Made by a program: the position numbers and the translations under genes
NCBI RefSeq assembly: GCF_002904295.1
Contig: NZ_PPHG01000014.1
Location: forward strand, 169,628 to 233,627
Direction: 5' to 3'
DNA length: 64,000 nt
Origin: Amycolatopsis sp. CA-128772
GTDB taxonomy: Bacteria > Actinomycetota > Actinomycetes > Mycobacteriales > Pseudonocardiaceae
The notes under the pieces: generated by a model
What the model was told of the DNA's origin: nothing
Seen by the model: only the letters and a program-made list of their open reading frames with translations
Databases searched by the model: none
Shown here: positions 34,455-45,139 of the stretch, piece by piece
Position numbering within the stretch: the stretch's first letter is position 1
Layout of the letters: every line of letters begins with the position of its first letter

Positions 34455-34625
34455 CCGGGCCTGGTCGTCAGAAGTGCGCTGGACCGCTACCCGGTTGTCT
34501 ACCGTAGTGGCGGTAACCCTACGGTCAACAGCTACTTCCGGTGGGTACCGGGGCCCGGCTTGTGGCCGGACCCCGATACCCGCCAGGTCATCTGGAGCGA
34601 GGGGAGTGAAGAGGCGGGGCGAGCC

Positions 34626-36437
34626 CTACTTCTTCTGCTCCCACTCGCCGGAGTTCCACAGGACACCGTCGTACGACTGCATGTAGACGCGGTCGATGCC
34701 CTTGAACGCCCACATGCTCGGCGTCTGGAACAGCGGCAGGGTCGCGTAGTCGTCGGCGATGGCCTTGTCGGCCTCCTGGTACTTCTGCAGCTTGACCTGC
34801 TCGTCGGTCGCCTTCACCGCAGCGTTGTAGGCGTCGTCGATCTTCGGGTCGCACAGCGCCTGGTAGTTCTGCTCGCCGCCCTTGTCCGGGCAGATGTAGA
34901 TCGAGCGGGACTCCGCCTTGAACGGCTGGGCCGACCAGCCGAACAGCGCGACGTCGTAGTCACCGGTCGAGACGCGGCCACCCTTGAGGAAGTTGGCGTC
35001 GGTCTCGTCCTTGACCTCGATGCCGGCCGCCTTGGCCTGCGAGATGATGATCTCGACGGTCTGGCTGCGGCGCGCGTTCTGGTTGTGCGTGATCTTGAAC
35101 GAGGCGCGCTGGCCGCCCTTGGCGAAGATGCCGTCGCCGCCCTTGGCCCAGCCGGCGTCGGTCAGCGTCTTGGCCGCCGCGTCGGCACCCAGGCCGGCCT
35201 TGCTGCTGTACAGGTCGGTGTAGCCCTCTTCACCCTGGAAGAAGACGACGCTGTTCAGCGGCTCCGCGTCCGCCTGGACCTCCTTGAGCAGCTTGTCCGT
35301 GATCTCCTTGCGGTTGATCGACTCGATGAAGGCCTTGCGAAGGTCCTTGTCGGCGAACATGCGCTTGAAGTTCAGGTCGAGGTGCTCGTAGGTCAGCTGC
35401 GGGGCCGAACCGTAGACCACGCCCTGGGCCGCGAGGCCCTTCATCGTCTGCGCCGCGGTGGCGTCCGGCTGGGTCGACGCGGCCACGTCGATCTCACCGT
35501 TCTGCAGCGCGGTCGCCATGGCCTTGGTGTCTTCCATGGCCTTGACGATGATCTTCGACGGGCCGCCCTTGCCGCCCGCCCACATCGGGTTCTTCTCCAG
35601 CGTGACGGCCTTCTGGTTGGCGTCGAACGCGGTGAGCTTGTACGGGCCCGACGACGGCATGATGTCCGCCTTGAAGCCCTTCCACTCGTTCGTCCAGAAG
35701 TCACCGGCGGCCTTGATCTGGGCCGGGTCGCCGGTCGGGGCCAGCTTGGTGATGTCGGCGATGCCGGTCTTCGACTCGAGGACGTGCGCGGGCATGATCG
35801 CCGGCGCGTTGAACAGGCCCTTGTAGTCGAGGTAGGGCTCGCTGTAGTCGGTGACGAAGGTCAGCGCGTCCTTGCAGGTCGCCGTCTTGATCAGCGAGTA
35901 CCCGGTGGTCGAGGCCGAGTTGAACGGGTTCTTGCCGTCCGGGCCCTTCGCGAAGCCGCTCTGCGACAGCCACGCCAGGTACATGTCCTTGCAGTCGTAC
36001 GGCTGGCCGTCCGACCACTTGATGTTCGGCTTGATCTTGTAGGTGACCTGCTGCGGGTCCTTCTGCGTGATGTCCCACGACTCGAAGATGTCGTTGTTCA
36101 GCAGCACCTTGTTGTTGCCGTCGAGCTTCAACGTACCGGAGAGCACCGCAGCCAGGACGTAGTTGTTGTACGAGCTGTTGGTGTCCGGGGTCTGGTTGTT
36201 GTACCCCGAGTACCCGTCGTCGATACCGATCGTGACGGTACCGTCGTACGGCTTCGTGTCCGCGAGCTTGAACAGGTCACCGGTTTCGGCCTTGCCGACA
36301 GCCATCGCCTTGACGTCGGTCGACGATCCGTTCTGGTCGGTGTTGCCCGAGCCCGAATCGCCGCCGCTGCAGGCGCTCAGCAGCAGCGAGGCGCCGGCGA
36401 CGAGCGACAAAGCGGAGACTGCTTTGGATCTCCTCAT
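34626..36437 (-). CDS. Peptide-binding lipoprotein of the oligopeptide ABC transporter (SBP family 5)
   Basis: A 603-residue extracytoplasmic solute-binding protein. The signal peptide ends in the lipobox LLLSACSGG, so the mature protein is a lipoprotein tethered to the membrane. The body shows family-5 features: YKIKPNIKWSDGQPYDCKDM (the conserved W-S-D-G-x-P segment), GPYKLTAFDANQKAVTLEKN, and DLRKAFIESINRKEI. Ligand is probably a peptide or similar compound. ATG at 36437 follows AGGAGGG; an upstream extension would precede the signal peptide and is rejected. It opens the binding protein-OppB-OppC-OppB' series. The 290-base spacer upstream holds its promoter but no clear motif. Confidence 0.92.
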   Translation of the reverse strand: MRRSKAVSALSLVAGASLLLSACSGGDSGSGNTDQNGSSTDVKAMAVGKAETGDLFKLADTKPYDGTVTIGIDDGYSGYNNQTPDTNSSYNNYVLAAVLSGTLKLDGNNKVLLNNDIFESWDITQKDPQQVTYKIKPNIKWSDGQPYDCKDMYLAWLSQSGFAKGPDGKNPFNSASTTGYSLIKTATCKDALTFVTDYSEPYLDYKGLFNAPAIMPAHVLESKTGIADITKLAPTGDPAQIKAAGDFWTNEWKGFKADIMPSSGPYKLTAFDANQKAVTLEKNPMWAGGKGGPSKIIVKAMEDTKAMATALQNGEIDVAASTQPDATAAQTMKGLAAQGVVYGSAPQLTYEHLDLNFKRMFADKDLRKAFIESINRKEITDKLLKEVQADAEPLNSVVFFQGEEGYTDLYSSKAGLGADAAAKTLTDAGWAKGGDGIFAKGGQRASFKITHNQNARRSQTVEIIISQAKAAGIEVKDETDANFLKGGRVSTGDYDVALFGWSAQPFKAESRSIYICPDKGGEQNYQALCDPKIDDAYNAAVKATDEQVKLQKYQEADKAIADDYATLPLFQTPSMWAFKGIDRVYMQSYDGVLWNSGEWEQKK

Positions 36438-36727
36438 GAAGTGTGCCCTCCTAGCACTGAGCCCTTGAATATCGGGACAAGGGCCCACACCGCTCCGGTT
36501 TGGATGGGCCGGAGCCTACGACACGCCAAGCGACACTCAACTGGCGCACTGCGGGAGCACGCTAGAAAGGAAAAGCACCGACAGTCACCAGTTCAGGGTC
36601 GATCGTGACCAAAGGGTGACTTCCAGTCGACATCCAGAAATACGACGGTTACCTCATGGATTCACAACGTCCCACTCGAACGCGTTGGTGAAGATCACCC
36701 GGTAGTACTGAATGCGTAGCCAAGCGA

Positions 36728-38464
36728 TTACTTCGGGCCGCGAGTCCAGTTCACCGCCGACCCGAACGGGCCCACCAACGGGGGACCTGGGGTAACGCCC
36801 GAGATGCCCGATCCGATCGCCAGGGTGTCAGCCGATTGGAACAACGGGATTACCACGTTCTGACGCCAAAGTTCAGGCTCAAGGGTGGTCAGCGCTTCGG
36901 CGATCGGCGTGGCGCCGGACAGCGCCGCGTCGATCGACGGCTGCAGCGCCGGGTCGCAGAAGCCGGCCGAATTGCCCGGGACGACCGGCTTGGTCTTGTC
37001 GGCGCCCGCGGCCGTCTGCTCCGGGCGGCAGCCGAAGGTCGACGCGAGCACCGATGCGGTGTCGCCGCCGACGGCCTGCGGGACGACGGCGATGTCGACC
37101 CCGACGTTGCCCGCCGAGTCGCCGGTCGGCTGCTGGACCCCGCTGACCACCGGCATGGCGAGCAGGCCGCTGAACAGGTCGCGCGGCTGCGGCGCGATCG
37201 TGCTGACCTCGATGCCCTGCGCGGTGAGCTCGTTGGTGAGCTCCTTGGCGATCGTCGCGTACGGCTCCTGGGCGCCGGGCGAGGCGATGACCAGCGAGAG
37301 GGCCTTGCCGTTCTTGCGCCAGGTGCCCGCGGTCTTGGTGTAGCCGGCCGCCTTCAGCGACTCCTCGGCCTTGGCGACGTCGGGCGCGGTCGGCGGGCCG
37401 GGCGGGATGGTCGCCGCGTAGCCCTTCGCCGACGGCGGCGTCACCTGGGCGTCGGCGTGGAGCGCCGACGACGGGCCGCCGTTGACGCCCTCGGTGATCA
37501 GCTTGGGGCGGTCGATCAGCGCGGCGATCCCGGCGCGGACCTGGGCGTCCTGCAGCGTGGCGCTGACCGGGCGCAGCAGCACGTCGGCGACCAGCGGGCG
37601 GGCGACGGTGTGCAGCCGGACCGCGGAGCCGAGCTCGCCGAGCAGCTTGAGCTCGTCGCCGGTCGTCCTGGCCAGCGCGAACTGGTCGTTGCCGCTGCGC
37701 AGCGCGGCCAGCAGCGTGCTCTGGTCCGACCGGCGGAGCACGATCCGGTCGATCGCCGCGGGCTTCTCCCAGTAGCGGTCGTTGCGCTCGAGGATCACCT
37801 CGCCGCGGGCGGTGTCGAGGCTCTTGATCGAGAACGGGCCGGCAACGGCCGGGAAGTTCGACGCGAGCGCCCCGCGCCAGCCGTCGGGCGCGTCCTTGAG
37901 CAGGTGGGCGGGCAGCAGGTCGGAGAACAGCGTCTGCCAGCCCGGGTACGGCTTGGCGAAGGTGACCTCGACGCGCTTGCCGCCCTCGCGGGACTGCAGG
38001 TCGGTGATCTGCCGGTAGCCGGCCGGCCCGATCACGCCGGGCTGGTCGCGCAGCTGGGTGCGCAGGTAGTCGAAGTCCTCGGCGGCGATGGGCGCGCCGT
38101 CGGACCAGGAGGCGTCGGCCCGGATGTCGTAGGCCACCACGAACGGCTGCTGCGAGACCACCTGCGCGGCCTTCATCAGGTTCTTGTCGAGCTGGGTGGT
38201 GCCGTCGTCCTTCTGGCGGAACACCGAGGGCAGCAGCAGCTGCGAGAGCGCGGAGGTCACCTGGGAGGAGTCCGCGAGGTTGTGCGGGTTGTACCCGCCG
38301 AGCACGTCGTCGACGCCGACGACGATCTGCGACGGCGTCTTGCCGGTGGTCGGCACCGGCGCGGCCGAAGACGACACGACCGGTGGCGGCGGGGTGTTCG
38401 AGCAGGCGGTGAGCAGCACGGTCGCGAGTGCCAGTACCGGCACCGCCTTGCGATTCACCCGCAC
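36728..38464 (-). CDS. lpqW: LpqW-like lipoprotein, diverged family-5 solute-binding protein
   Basis: A 578-residue lipoprotein (signal peptide RKAVPVLALATVLLTACSN, lipobox LTAC). The fold is that of ABC peptide-binding proteins: AYDIRADASWSDGAPIAAED, GPFSIKSLDTARGEVILERN, VRAGIAALIDRPKLITEGV. Its place next to typA matches mycobacterial LpqW (Rv1166 beside Rv1165), which does not import peptides but helps direct phosphatidylinositol mannoside intermediates to lipomannan and lipoarabinomannan synthesis. GTG at 38464 has GGGAGGA seven bases upstream. Here it also adjoins a complete peptide transporter cluster, so a transport role is still possible. Gene name is given on synteny and fold, not on a search. 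Confidence 0.75.
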   Translation of the reverse strand: MRVNRKAVPVLALATVLLTACSNTPPPPVVSSSAAPVPTTGKTPSQIVVGVDDVLGGYNPHNLADSSQVTSALSQLLLPSVFRQKDDGTTQLDKNLMKAAQVVSQQPFVVAYDIRADASWSDGAPIAAEDFDYLRTQLRDQPGVIGPAGYRQITDLQSREGGKRVEVTFAKPYPGWQTLFSDLLPAHLLKDAPDGWRGALASNFPAVAGPFSIKSLDTARGEVILERNDRYWEKPAAIDRIVLRRSDQSTLLAALRSGNDQFALARTTGDELKLLGELGSAVRLHTVARPLVADVLLRPVSATLQDAQVRAGIAALIDRPKLITEGVNGGPSSALHADAQVTPPSAKGYAATIPPGPPTAPDVAKAEESLKAAGYTKTAGTWRKNGKALSLVIASPGAQEPYATIAKELTNELTAQGIEVSTIAPQPRDLFSGLLAMPVVSGVQQPTGDSAGNVGVDIAVVPQAVGGDTASVLASTFGCRPEQTAAGADKTKPVVPGNSAGFCDPALQPSIDAALSGATPIAEALTTLEPELWRQNVVIPLFQSADTLAIGSGISGVTPGPPLVGPFGSAVNWTRGPK

Positions 38465-38793
38465 GCCCCGTTCCTCCCAGAATCCACCGATCGGGTTAGC
38501 CATGCTCCCACGACCGCCTCCGCCGCCGGAACCGAGATTCCCATACCCGGATCGGCCGGGTCCGCCACCCCGTGGTGCCACTACGGGGAAGGACGCGCGG
38601 ACCGCCGTCCGGGTTCCCGGACCGTTCCGGAACGGCGGAACGAACACGGGCCGGACACGGGAAAGGTTCACCTCGGTGGCCGGCACCAGGCGATGAGGCC
38701 GGCGGAACCCCTATAAAGATATAAGGAGAAGAACCGCGGAATTCGTGACGATGGGTTCTGCCCGGCCGACCCAGCGTAAGGGAACGGGCACGA
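38465..38793. other. Spacer upstream of the LpqW-like gene with an AT-rich patch
   Basis: This 329-base spacer has no gene I can support. At 38708-38728 lies CTATAAAGATATAAGGAG, strikingly AT-rich for this DNA and a plausible promoter region for the minus-strand lipoprotein gene. Near 38610-38665, overlapping CCGGAACGG / ACGGGCCGG runs give short inverted repeats of unclear meaning. Confidence 0.4.
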
Positions 38794-38828
38794 AAAAACC
38801 TCCCGGCCGCACGGACCGGGAGGTTTTT
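38794..38828 (-). terminator. Rho-independent terminator of typA
   Basis: Perfect 13-bp stem AAAAACCTCCCGG / CCGGGAGGTTTTT with a nine-base loop, followed by a T run on the minus strand. It starts 17 bases past the typA stop and separates typA from the lipoprotein gene. Confidence 0.9.
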
Positions 38829-38844
38829 CCGAAAGCTCGCGGGA

Positions 38845-40770
<1,926 letters not shown>

Positions 40771-40964
40771 GCGAGAACTCCTGAACTTCAAGGGTTGGAT
40801 GGCCGCGCAAGCCGCTCAGGCATCCCGTGACCGGCTCTGGTCACACGCGGACCTCACCCAGGATACCTGCCACCCTTGTGTGAGCGGCCCCACGCCCCCC
40901 TGGCGGTTAGGCTGACCTAACGTGGAAACTCCGGGAAGGACGCCGATCCGGAAGGTGCGTGCGC

Positions 40965-41117
40965 GTGGGCAAGAAGCCGAAGGACCCGCGGAAGGTCGTG
41001 CGCAAGCTCATGAAGGCCGGCAAGGTCAAGAAGAAGTGCTGCCGGTCGAAGCCGCGCTGCAAGAAGTGCCCGGTATTGGCTCTGAAGAAGGCGAAAGAGG
41101 ACTTGGCCGCCGCTTAG
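40965..41117 (+). CDS. Conserved small Lys/Cys-rich protein
   Basis: A 50-residue open frame, GTG to TAG, with GGAAGG nine bases upstream. About a third of residues are Lys or Arg, and the centre reads KKKCCRSKPRCKKCPVLALK, a four-Cys cluster (CC-x5-C-x2-C) that could bind zinc or an iron-sulfur cluster. Such a basic zinc-knuckle-like peptide could bind RNA or the ribosome, but this is inference. It is divergent from typA and stops one base before the stop of the convergent YciI-like gene. Confidence 0.7.
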   Translation: MGKKPKDPRKVVRKLMKAGKVKKKCCRSKPRCKKCPVLALKKAKEDLAAA

Positions 41118-41118
41118 C

Positions 41119-41418
41119 TCAGTGCGGCACGGCCTCGTTGAGCTGCCGGAGTTCCGGCGCGGTCTTCGTCGGCGAGAACTCGATGACCTCGTACTTCGCC
41201 AGGTGCTTCACGCAGAACGGGTCGGACGCGAGGATCGCGTCGAGCTTCCCGCGGGCCATCGGCCGCGTGACGATCACGCCGCCGGTGCGCGGCTTCCGCG
41301 CCCCGGACGCCAGGAAGTGGCCGTGCTCGTACTGCTTGTTCAGCCACTCGGCGTGGTCCGGGAGCGTGTAGTCGATTTCCTCGATCGGGGCCGTGTAGTT
41401 CAGCAGGACGACATACAT
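41119..41418 (-). CDS. YciI family protein
   Basis: A 99-residue small protein with the YciI (DGPF-like) ferredoxin-like fold. It begins YVVLLNYTAPIEEIDYTLPD, has HAEWLNKQYEHGHFLASGAR with the family His (H-x-x-x-L), and ends with the DPFCVKHLAKYEVIEFSP segment that contains the conserved Asp-Pro-Phe. The family is thought to be a small enzyme or a fused accessory domain, with no settled reaction. ATG at 41418. The upstream side is shared with the trp leader promoter on the other strand. Confidence 0.85.
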   Translation of the reverse strand: MYVVLLNYTAPIEEIDYTLPDHAEWLNKQYEHGHFLASGARKPRTGGVIVTRPMARGKLDAILASDPFCVKHLAKYEVIEFSPTKTAPELRQLNEAVPH

Positions 41419-41464
41419 GGTTAGACGGTAGACCCGCACGCCACTTCGCGCCTATGCTCGCCTT

Positions 41465-41509
41465 ATGCACGTGCAGACGTCCTGGTGGCCGCCCTCGGCG
41501 GCCGACTAG
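41465..41509 (+). CDS. Trp leader peptide of trpS
   Basis: A 14-residue peptide MHVQTSWWPPSAAD with two adjacent Trp codons (TGG TGG at 41483-41488), lying 88 bases upstream of the tryptophanyl-tRNA synthetase gene. TATGCT at 41453-41458 lies six bases before the ATG, so the transcript probably starts at or near the ATG, giving a leaderless message. The stop codon is followed by the attenuator hairpins. This is the expected sensor of charged tRNA-Trp. Confidence 0.8.
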   Translation: MHVQTSWWPPSAAD

Positions 41510-41554
41510 TCCTGCGCTGATCACCAGCGGCCGCCCCGGACGGGCGGCCTTTTT
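41487..41554 (+). promoter_or_regulatory. Trp-type transcription attenuator upstream of trpS
   Basis: Four segments: 1, GGCCGCC (41487-41493), beginning inside the second Trp codon; 2, GGCGGCC (41497-41503); 3, GGCCGCCC (41529-41536); 4, GGGCGGCC (41542-41549), followed by TTTTT. Segments 1:2 and 3:4 pair perfectly, and 2:3 can pair instead. A ribosome stalled at the Trp codons would mask segment 1, allow 2:3 and prevent the 3:4 terminator. trpS would thus be induced when charged tRNA-Trp is scarce. Confidence 0.8.
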
Positions 41555-41596
41555 CGTGCCTTCTCCGGGGTGGCCCCACCCCGGGAGGAACCCACG

Positions 41597-42562
41597 ATGA
41601 GCAAGCTGTCCGGCATCACGCCCTCCGGCCACGTCCACCTCGGCAACTACCTCGGTGCCGTCCGCCGCTGGGCGCGCGAGGGCGGCGCGGACGACCTGTA
41701 CTTCGTCGCCGACCTGCACGGCATGACGACGCCGCACAACCCGGCGAAACTCCGGTCGCTGGCCCGCGAGCAGCTGGCCGTGCTGATCGCCGCCGGCATC
41801 GACCCGGAGCGGGTGTTCGTCCAGTCCGACCTGGCCCGCGAGCTGGGCGCGCTGACCTGGGTCCTGGAGTGCACCTGCAACTACGGGGAGGCCGCGCGGA
41901 TGATCCAGTTCAAGGAGAAATCCAAAGGCCAGGCCGGGGTCCGGCTGTCACTGCTGACCTACCCGGCGCTGATGGCCGCGGACATCCTGCTGCAGGGCGC
42001 GGACGAGGTGCCGGTCGGCGAAGACCAGCGCCAGCACGTCGAGCTGACGCGCACGCTGGCCAAGCGCTTCAACGGCACGTACGGGGACGTGTTCACCATC
42101 CCGCGCGCGGTGCTGCCCCCGGCCGGCGCGCGGGTGAAGGACCTGGCCGACCCGACGCGCAAGATGTCGAAGTCGGCGCGGGACGCGGTGGGCGTGGTGT
42201 TCGCACTCGACGAGCCGGACCAGATCCGCCGCAAGATCCGCCGCGCGGTCACCGACGGCGGATCGGTACCGGTCCACGCGCCGGAGACGCGGCCGGGGAT
42301 GGCCAACCTGCTGGAGATCCTGGCCGCGTGCCGGGGCGGGTCGCCGGCCGAGCTCGCCGACGAGTTCACCTCGTACGGAGCGGTGAAGGACGCCGTCGCC
42401 GACGCGGTGATCGAGGAGCTGCGATCTCTGCGTGAACGAGCGTTAACGCTGCTCGGCGACGTCGCCGAGCTGGACCGCGTGCGGAAGGCGGGCGCGGAAC
42501 GCGCCCGCGAGCGCGGCTCGCACCGGCTCGACGCGGCCCTGCGGATGATCGGCGCTAACTGA
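41597..42562 (+). CDS. trpS: Tryptophanyl-tRNA synthetase
   Basis: A 321-residue class I aminoacyl-tRNA synthetase that charges tRNA-Trp. The HIGH-like motif is PSGHVHLGNYLGAV near residues 9-22, and the KMSKS loop is present as TRKMSKSARD near residue 195. LYFVADLHGMTTPHNP and CNYGEAARMIQFKEKSK are typical TrpRS segments. ATG at 41597 has GGGAGGAA just upstream. Expression is likely controlled by the attenuator in front. The 3' end overlaps the NUDIX gene by eight bases, tail to tail. Whether a second trpS exists elsewhere, as in some actinomycetes, cannot be told. Confidence 0.95.
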   Translation: MSKLSGITPSGHVHLGNYLGAVRRWAREGGADDLYFVADLHGMTTPHNPAKLRSLAREQLAVLIAAGIDPERVFVQSDLARELGALTWVLECTCNYGEAARMIQFKEKSKGQAGVRLSLLTYPALMAADILLQGADEVPVGEDQRQHVELTRTLAKRFNGTYGDVFTIPRAVLPPAGARVKDLADPTRKMSKSARDAVGVVFALDEPDQIRRKIRRAVTDGGSVPVHAPETRPGMANLLEILAACRGGSPAELADEFTSYGAVKDAVADAVIEELRSLRERALTLLGDVAELDRVRKAGAERARERGSHRLDAALRMIGAN

Positions 42563-42944
42563 GCAGCGCGCGGAAGGCGGGGAGCAGGATCCGGTCCGCG
42601 GGCAGCCAGTCGACGCCGTCGAGGTCGTCGGGCCCGAGCCACTGCACGGCTCGGTGCTCGACGGCCCGCGGCTCCTCGCCGGGCGAAACGAGCGTCGCGG
42701 CGTAGATGCGCAGCACCTTCTCGCCGGGTAGCGGAACGTCCTGGCCGACGCGGCGGCCGACCTCGATGACGACGTCGAGTTCCTCGCTGCACTCGCGGGC
42801 CAGCGCGAAGGCCTCGGACTCCCCCTCTTCGACCCGGCCGCCGGGCAGTTCCCACTGCCCCGCGTGCTTCGGCGGCCACGCCCGCTGCTGGGCCAGCAGC
42901 TTGCCGTTCCGCACCAGGGCGGCTCCCACGATCACAGCGTTCAC
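42555..42944 (-). CDS. NUDIX hydrolase, MutT-like
   Basis: A 129-residue pyrophosphohydrolase. The Nudix box is complete as GGRVEEGESEAFALARECSE followed by EL (consensus G-x5-E-x7-REUxEExGU), near residues 37-58. The N-terminus VIVGAALVRNGKLLAQQRAW and WELPGG are typical of the MutT group that cleans 8-oxo-dGTP from the nucleotide pool, so that is the likely role; other substrates are possible. GTG at 42944 gives the usual MutT length. It sits 11 bases downstream of the histidine kinase gene on the same strand and could be co-transcribed. Confidence 0.88.
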   Translation of the reverse strand: MNAVIVGAALVRNGKLLAQQRAWPPKHAGQWELPGGRVEEGESEAFALARECSEELDVVIEVGRRVGQDVPLPGEKVLRIYAATLVSPGEEPRAVEHRAVQWLGPDDLDGVDWLPADRILLPAFRALLS

Positions 42945-42955
42945 AGTCCCGGAAC

Positions 42956-44278
42956 TTACCCGGAAGCCCCGCTCCCGTCCGCGCGCCAGACGACCACGAA
43001 GCGCGCGCCGCCGTCCGGGGAGTCGGTCACCTGGACGCGGCCGCCGCGGCGGCGGACCGTCTCCGCCACCATCGCCAGGCCGAGGCCCGTGCCGCCGGAG
43101 GTGCGGGCGCGGTCGTCCGCGATGCGGTAGAACCGGTCGAACACCTTCTCGCGGTGCTCCGGGGCGATTCCCGGGCCGTCGTCGTCGACCACGACCCGCA
43201 CCGAAGACCGGGACGCCAGCACCGAGACCACGATCTGCCCGCGCGCGTAGCGGCACGCGTTGCGCAGCAGGTTGTCCAGCACCAGCTCCACCTCCGCGTG
43301 CGCCGAGGACGCCCACGCCTGCGCGACCGCCGTGCTCACCCGGGTCTCCGGCGCCCCCGCCGGGAGCCGGGCCACCGCCGACCGCACCTCGCTCACCAGC
43401 TCGACCGGCGACGCGGGCGGCACCTCCCCCGCGTCCGAGCGGGCCAGCGACAGCAGCCCGTCCAGCAGGGACGACAGCCGCTCGGCCTCGGTGAGGATGT
43501 CCGACAGCGTCTCCTGCGCCAGCTCCGGATCCGGGTTGGTCACGGCCACTTCGGCCTGGACCCGGATCGACGCGACCGGCGAACGCAGCTCGTGCGCCGC
43601 GTCGCCGGTGAAGCGCCGGAGCCGTTCGCTCGCCTGCTCCTGCCGCTCCAGGAGCGCGTTGAACTCCTCGGCCAGGGCCCGCAGCTCGTCGTGGGAGTCC
43701 GGCAGCGCCAGCCGCGCGCCCGGGGGCAGCGACCGCACCGAACCGCGCATGCGCGCGACCGGGCGCAGCGACAGGCGCACCACCAGCCACGTCGCGAAGC
43801 CCGCCACCAGCGCGCCGACCGAGGCGACGACCACCAGCCAGACGCCGCCGTAGTGCACCGCCGCCGCGAAGCCGACCAGGCCGGCGCCCGCCACGACCAG
43901 GCGTTGCGCCCCGTCCGGCGCGCTCACCACCGTGCCGAGGTACCGGGCGCCGTCGCGCTGGACCGGCTGGCCGGCCTTGAGCGTCGAGACGTCCTCGGGG
44001 GAAAGCCCGGCCGGGGTGCCGCCGTCGACCGGGGTGCCCGCGATGTCCAGCACCCGCAGCGTCACCGGGGCCGCGCCGGACAGCGGCCGGCCGGCGCTCA
44101 CCTCGGCGCCGGCCGGGCCGAGCGCGCCGGACAGCTCGCGGTCGACCGAGCCGATGAGCAGCGGCGAGAGGTTCGCCGCGGCCAGCGCGGCCAGCCCGAG
44201 CAGGCAGGCCAGGGTGATCGTCGCGGCCAGGACGGTGATCCGCGCCTGCAGGGACCGGCCCCGCCACCACGAGCTCAC
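42956..44278 (-). CDS. Sensor histidine kinase
   Basis: A 440-residue membrane histidine kinase. It has an N-terminal helix (LACLLGLAALAAANL), an extracytoplasmic sensor of about 110 residues, a second helix (WLVVVASVGALVAGFATWLVV), a HAMP linker, the phosphorylated His in FTGDAAHELRSPVASIR near residue 225, and the ATP-binding N, G1, F and G2 boxes (NLLRNACRYA, VDDDGPGIAPE, RTSGGTGLGLAMV). GTG at 44278 overlaps the regulator stop as GTGA. The paired regulator is upstream; the divergent secreted protein and exporter are likely targets. Its stimulus is unknown, perhaps envelope stress. Confidence 0.93.
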   Translation of the reverse strand: MSSWWRGRSLQARITVLAATITLACLLGLAALAAANLSPLLIGSVDRELSGALGPAGAEVSAGRPLSGAAPVTLRVLDIAGTPVDGGTPAGLSPEDVSTLKAGQPVQRDGARYLGTVVSAPDGAQRLVVAGAGLVGFAAAVHYGGVWLVVVASVGALVAGFATWLVVRLSLRPVARMRGSVRSLPPGARLALPDSHDELRALAEEFNALLERQEQASERLRRFTGDAAHELRSPVASIRVQAEVAVTNPDPELAQETLSDILTEAERLSSLLDGLLSLARSDAGEVPPASPVELVSEVRSAVARLPAGAPETRVSTAVAQAWASSAHAEVELVLDNLLRNACRYARGQIVVSVLASRSSVRVVVDDDGPGIAPEHREKVFDRFYRIADDRARTSGGTGLGLAMVAETVRRRGGRVQVTDSPDGGARFVVVWRADGSGASG

Positions 44279-44991
44279 GGGGTGATGACCTCGTCGAGCT
44301 GCGCGTCGGAGGCCAGGTAGCCGTGCCCGCGCACGGTCCGCAGCAACGCGCCCGCGCCGGCCGCGTCGAGCTTGCGCCGCACGTACCCGACGTAGACCTC
44401 GACGAGGTTGCGCGTCACGGCCTGCTCCTCGCCCCAGACCGCGCGCAGCAGCTCGTCCTTCGTGACGACCGTGCCCGCCCGGCCGACGAGGACCTCGAGC
44501 AGCGCGAACTCGCGCGGGCTCAGGCCGACCTCCGCGCCGTTCCAGTGCACCTGCCGCAGCCCGCGGTCGACCTCCAGCGCGCCGAGCCGCAGCGTGCCGC
44601 GGCCCGCTTCCGGCCCGGCCCGGCGCAGCACCGCGCGGACCTGCGCGACCAGCACCACGAAGGAGAACGGCTTGACGAGGTAGCCGTCGGCACCGAGGTC
44701 GAGGCCGTCGGCCTGGTCGATCTCGCCGTCCTTGGCCGAGACGAGCAGCACCGGCGTGGTGACGCCGTCCTTGCGCAGCCGTTCCAGCACGCGGTAGCCG
44801 GACAGGCCCGGCAGCATGATGTCGAGCAGCACGACGTCGAACGAACCCGTGCTCGCCAGCTGCAAGCCGGTGGGGCCGTCCGCGGCGGTGACCACGTCCA
44901 TCCCCTCCGCGCGCAGCCCGCGTTGCAGGGCCTTCCGCACGCCCGGTTCGTCGTCGACCACCAGTACCCGAGGTTTCACGAGACTCATCAT
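44275..44991 (-). CDS. OmpR-family response regulator
   Basis: A 238-residue response regulator. The receiver domain has the acidic pair in VLVVDDEPGVRK, the phosphoacceptor Asp in VVLLDIMLPGLSGYRVL near residue 57, and the conserved Lys in GYLVKPFSF. The C-terminal winged helix has LSPREFALLEVLVGRAGTVV and the recognition helix NLVEVYVGYVRRKLDAAG. It is translated with the histidine kinase through a four-base overlap. It is divergent from the LolA-like gene, and direct CTCAGC repeats in the shared spacer look like its binding sites. Confidence 0.93.
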   Translation of the reverse strand: MMSLVKPRVLVVDDEPGVRKALQRGLRAEGMDVVTAADGPTGLQLASTGSFDVVLLDIMLPGLSGYRVLERLRKDGVTTPVLLVSAKDGEIDQADGLDLGADGYLVKPFSFVVLVAQVRAVLRRAGPEAGRGTLRLGALEVDRGLRQVHWNGAEVGLSPREFALLEVLVGRAGTVVTKDELLRAVWGEEQAVTRNLVEVYVGYVRRKLDAAGAGALLRTVRGHGYLASDAQLDEVITP

Positions 44992-45018
44992 GGCCGGTTT
45001 TCGCAGGTCGTGCGTCGG

Positions 45019-45071
45019 TTCTCAGCGCGATCTCAGCGTCGGGGGGCGAACCTTCAGGGGTATCTCAGCCT
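45019..45071. promoter_or_regulatory. Candidate binding sites for the OmpR-type regulator
   Basis: CTCAGCG occurs at 45021 and 45032, 11 bases apart, and CTCAGCC at 45064. Direct repeats one helical turn apart are the usual arrangement for OmpR/PhoB-type regulators. The position, in the 148-base spacer between the regulator and the LolA-like gene, suits control of both. Binding is inferred. Confidence 0.5.
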
Positions 45072-45139
45072 CGAGAGGGAAGCGTCGGTGCCAGGGAGCC
45101 GGGCACACTCGAGTCCGGGAACACCACAGGGAGAGACGC

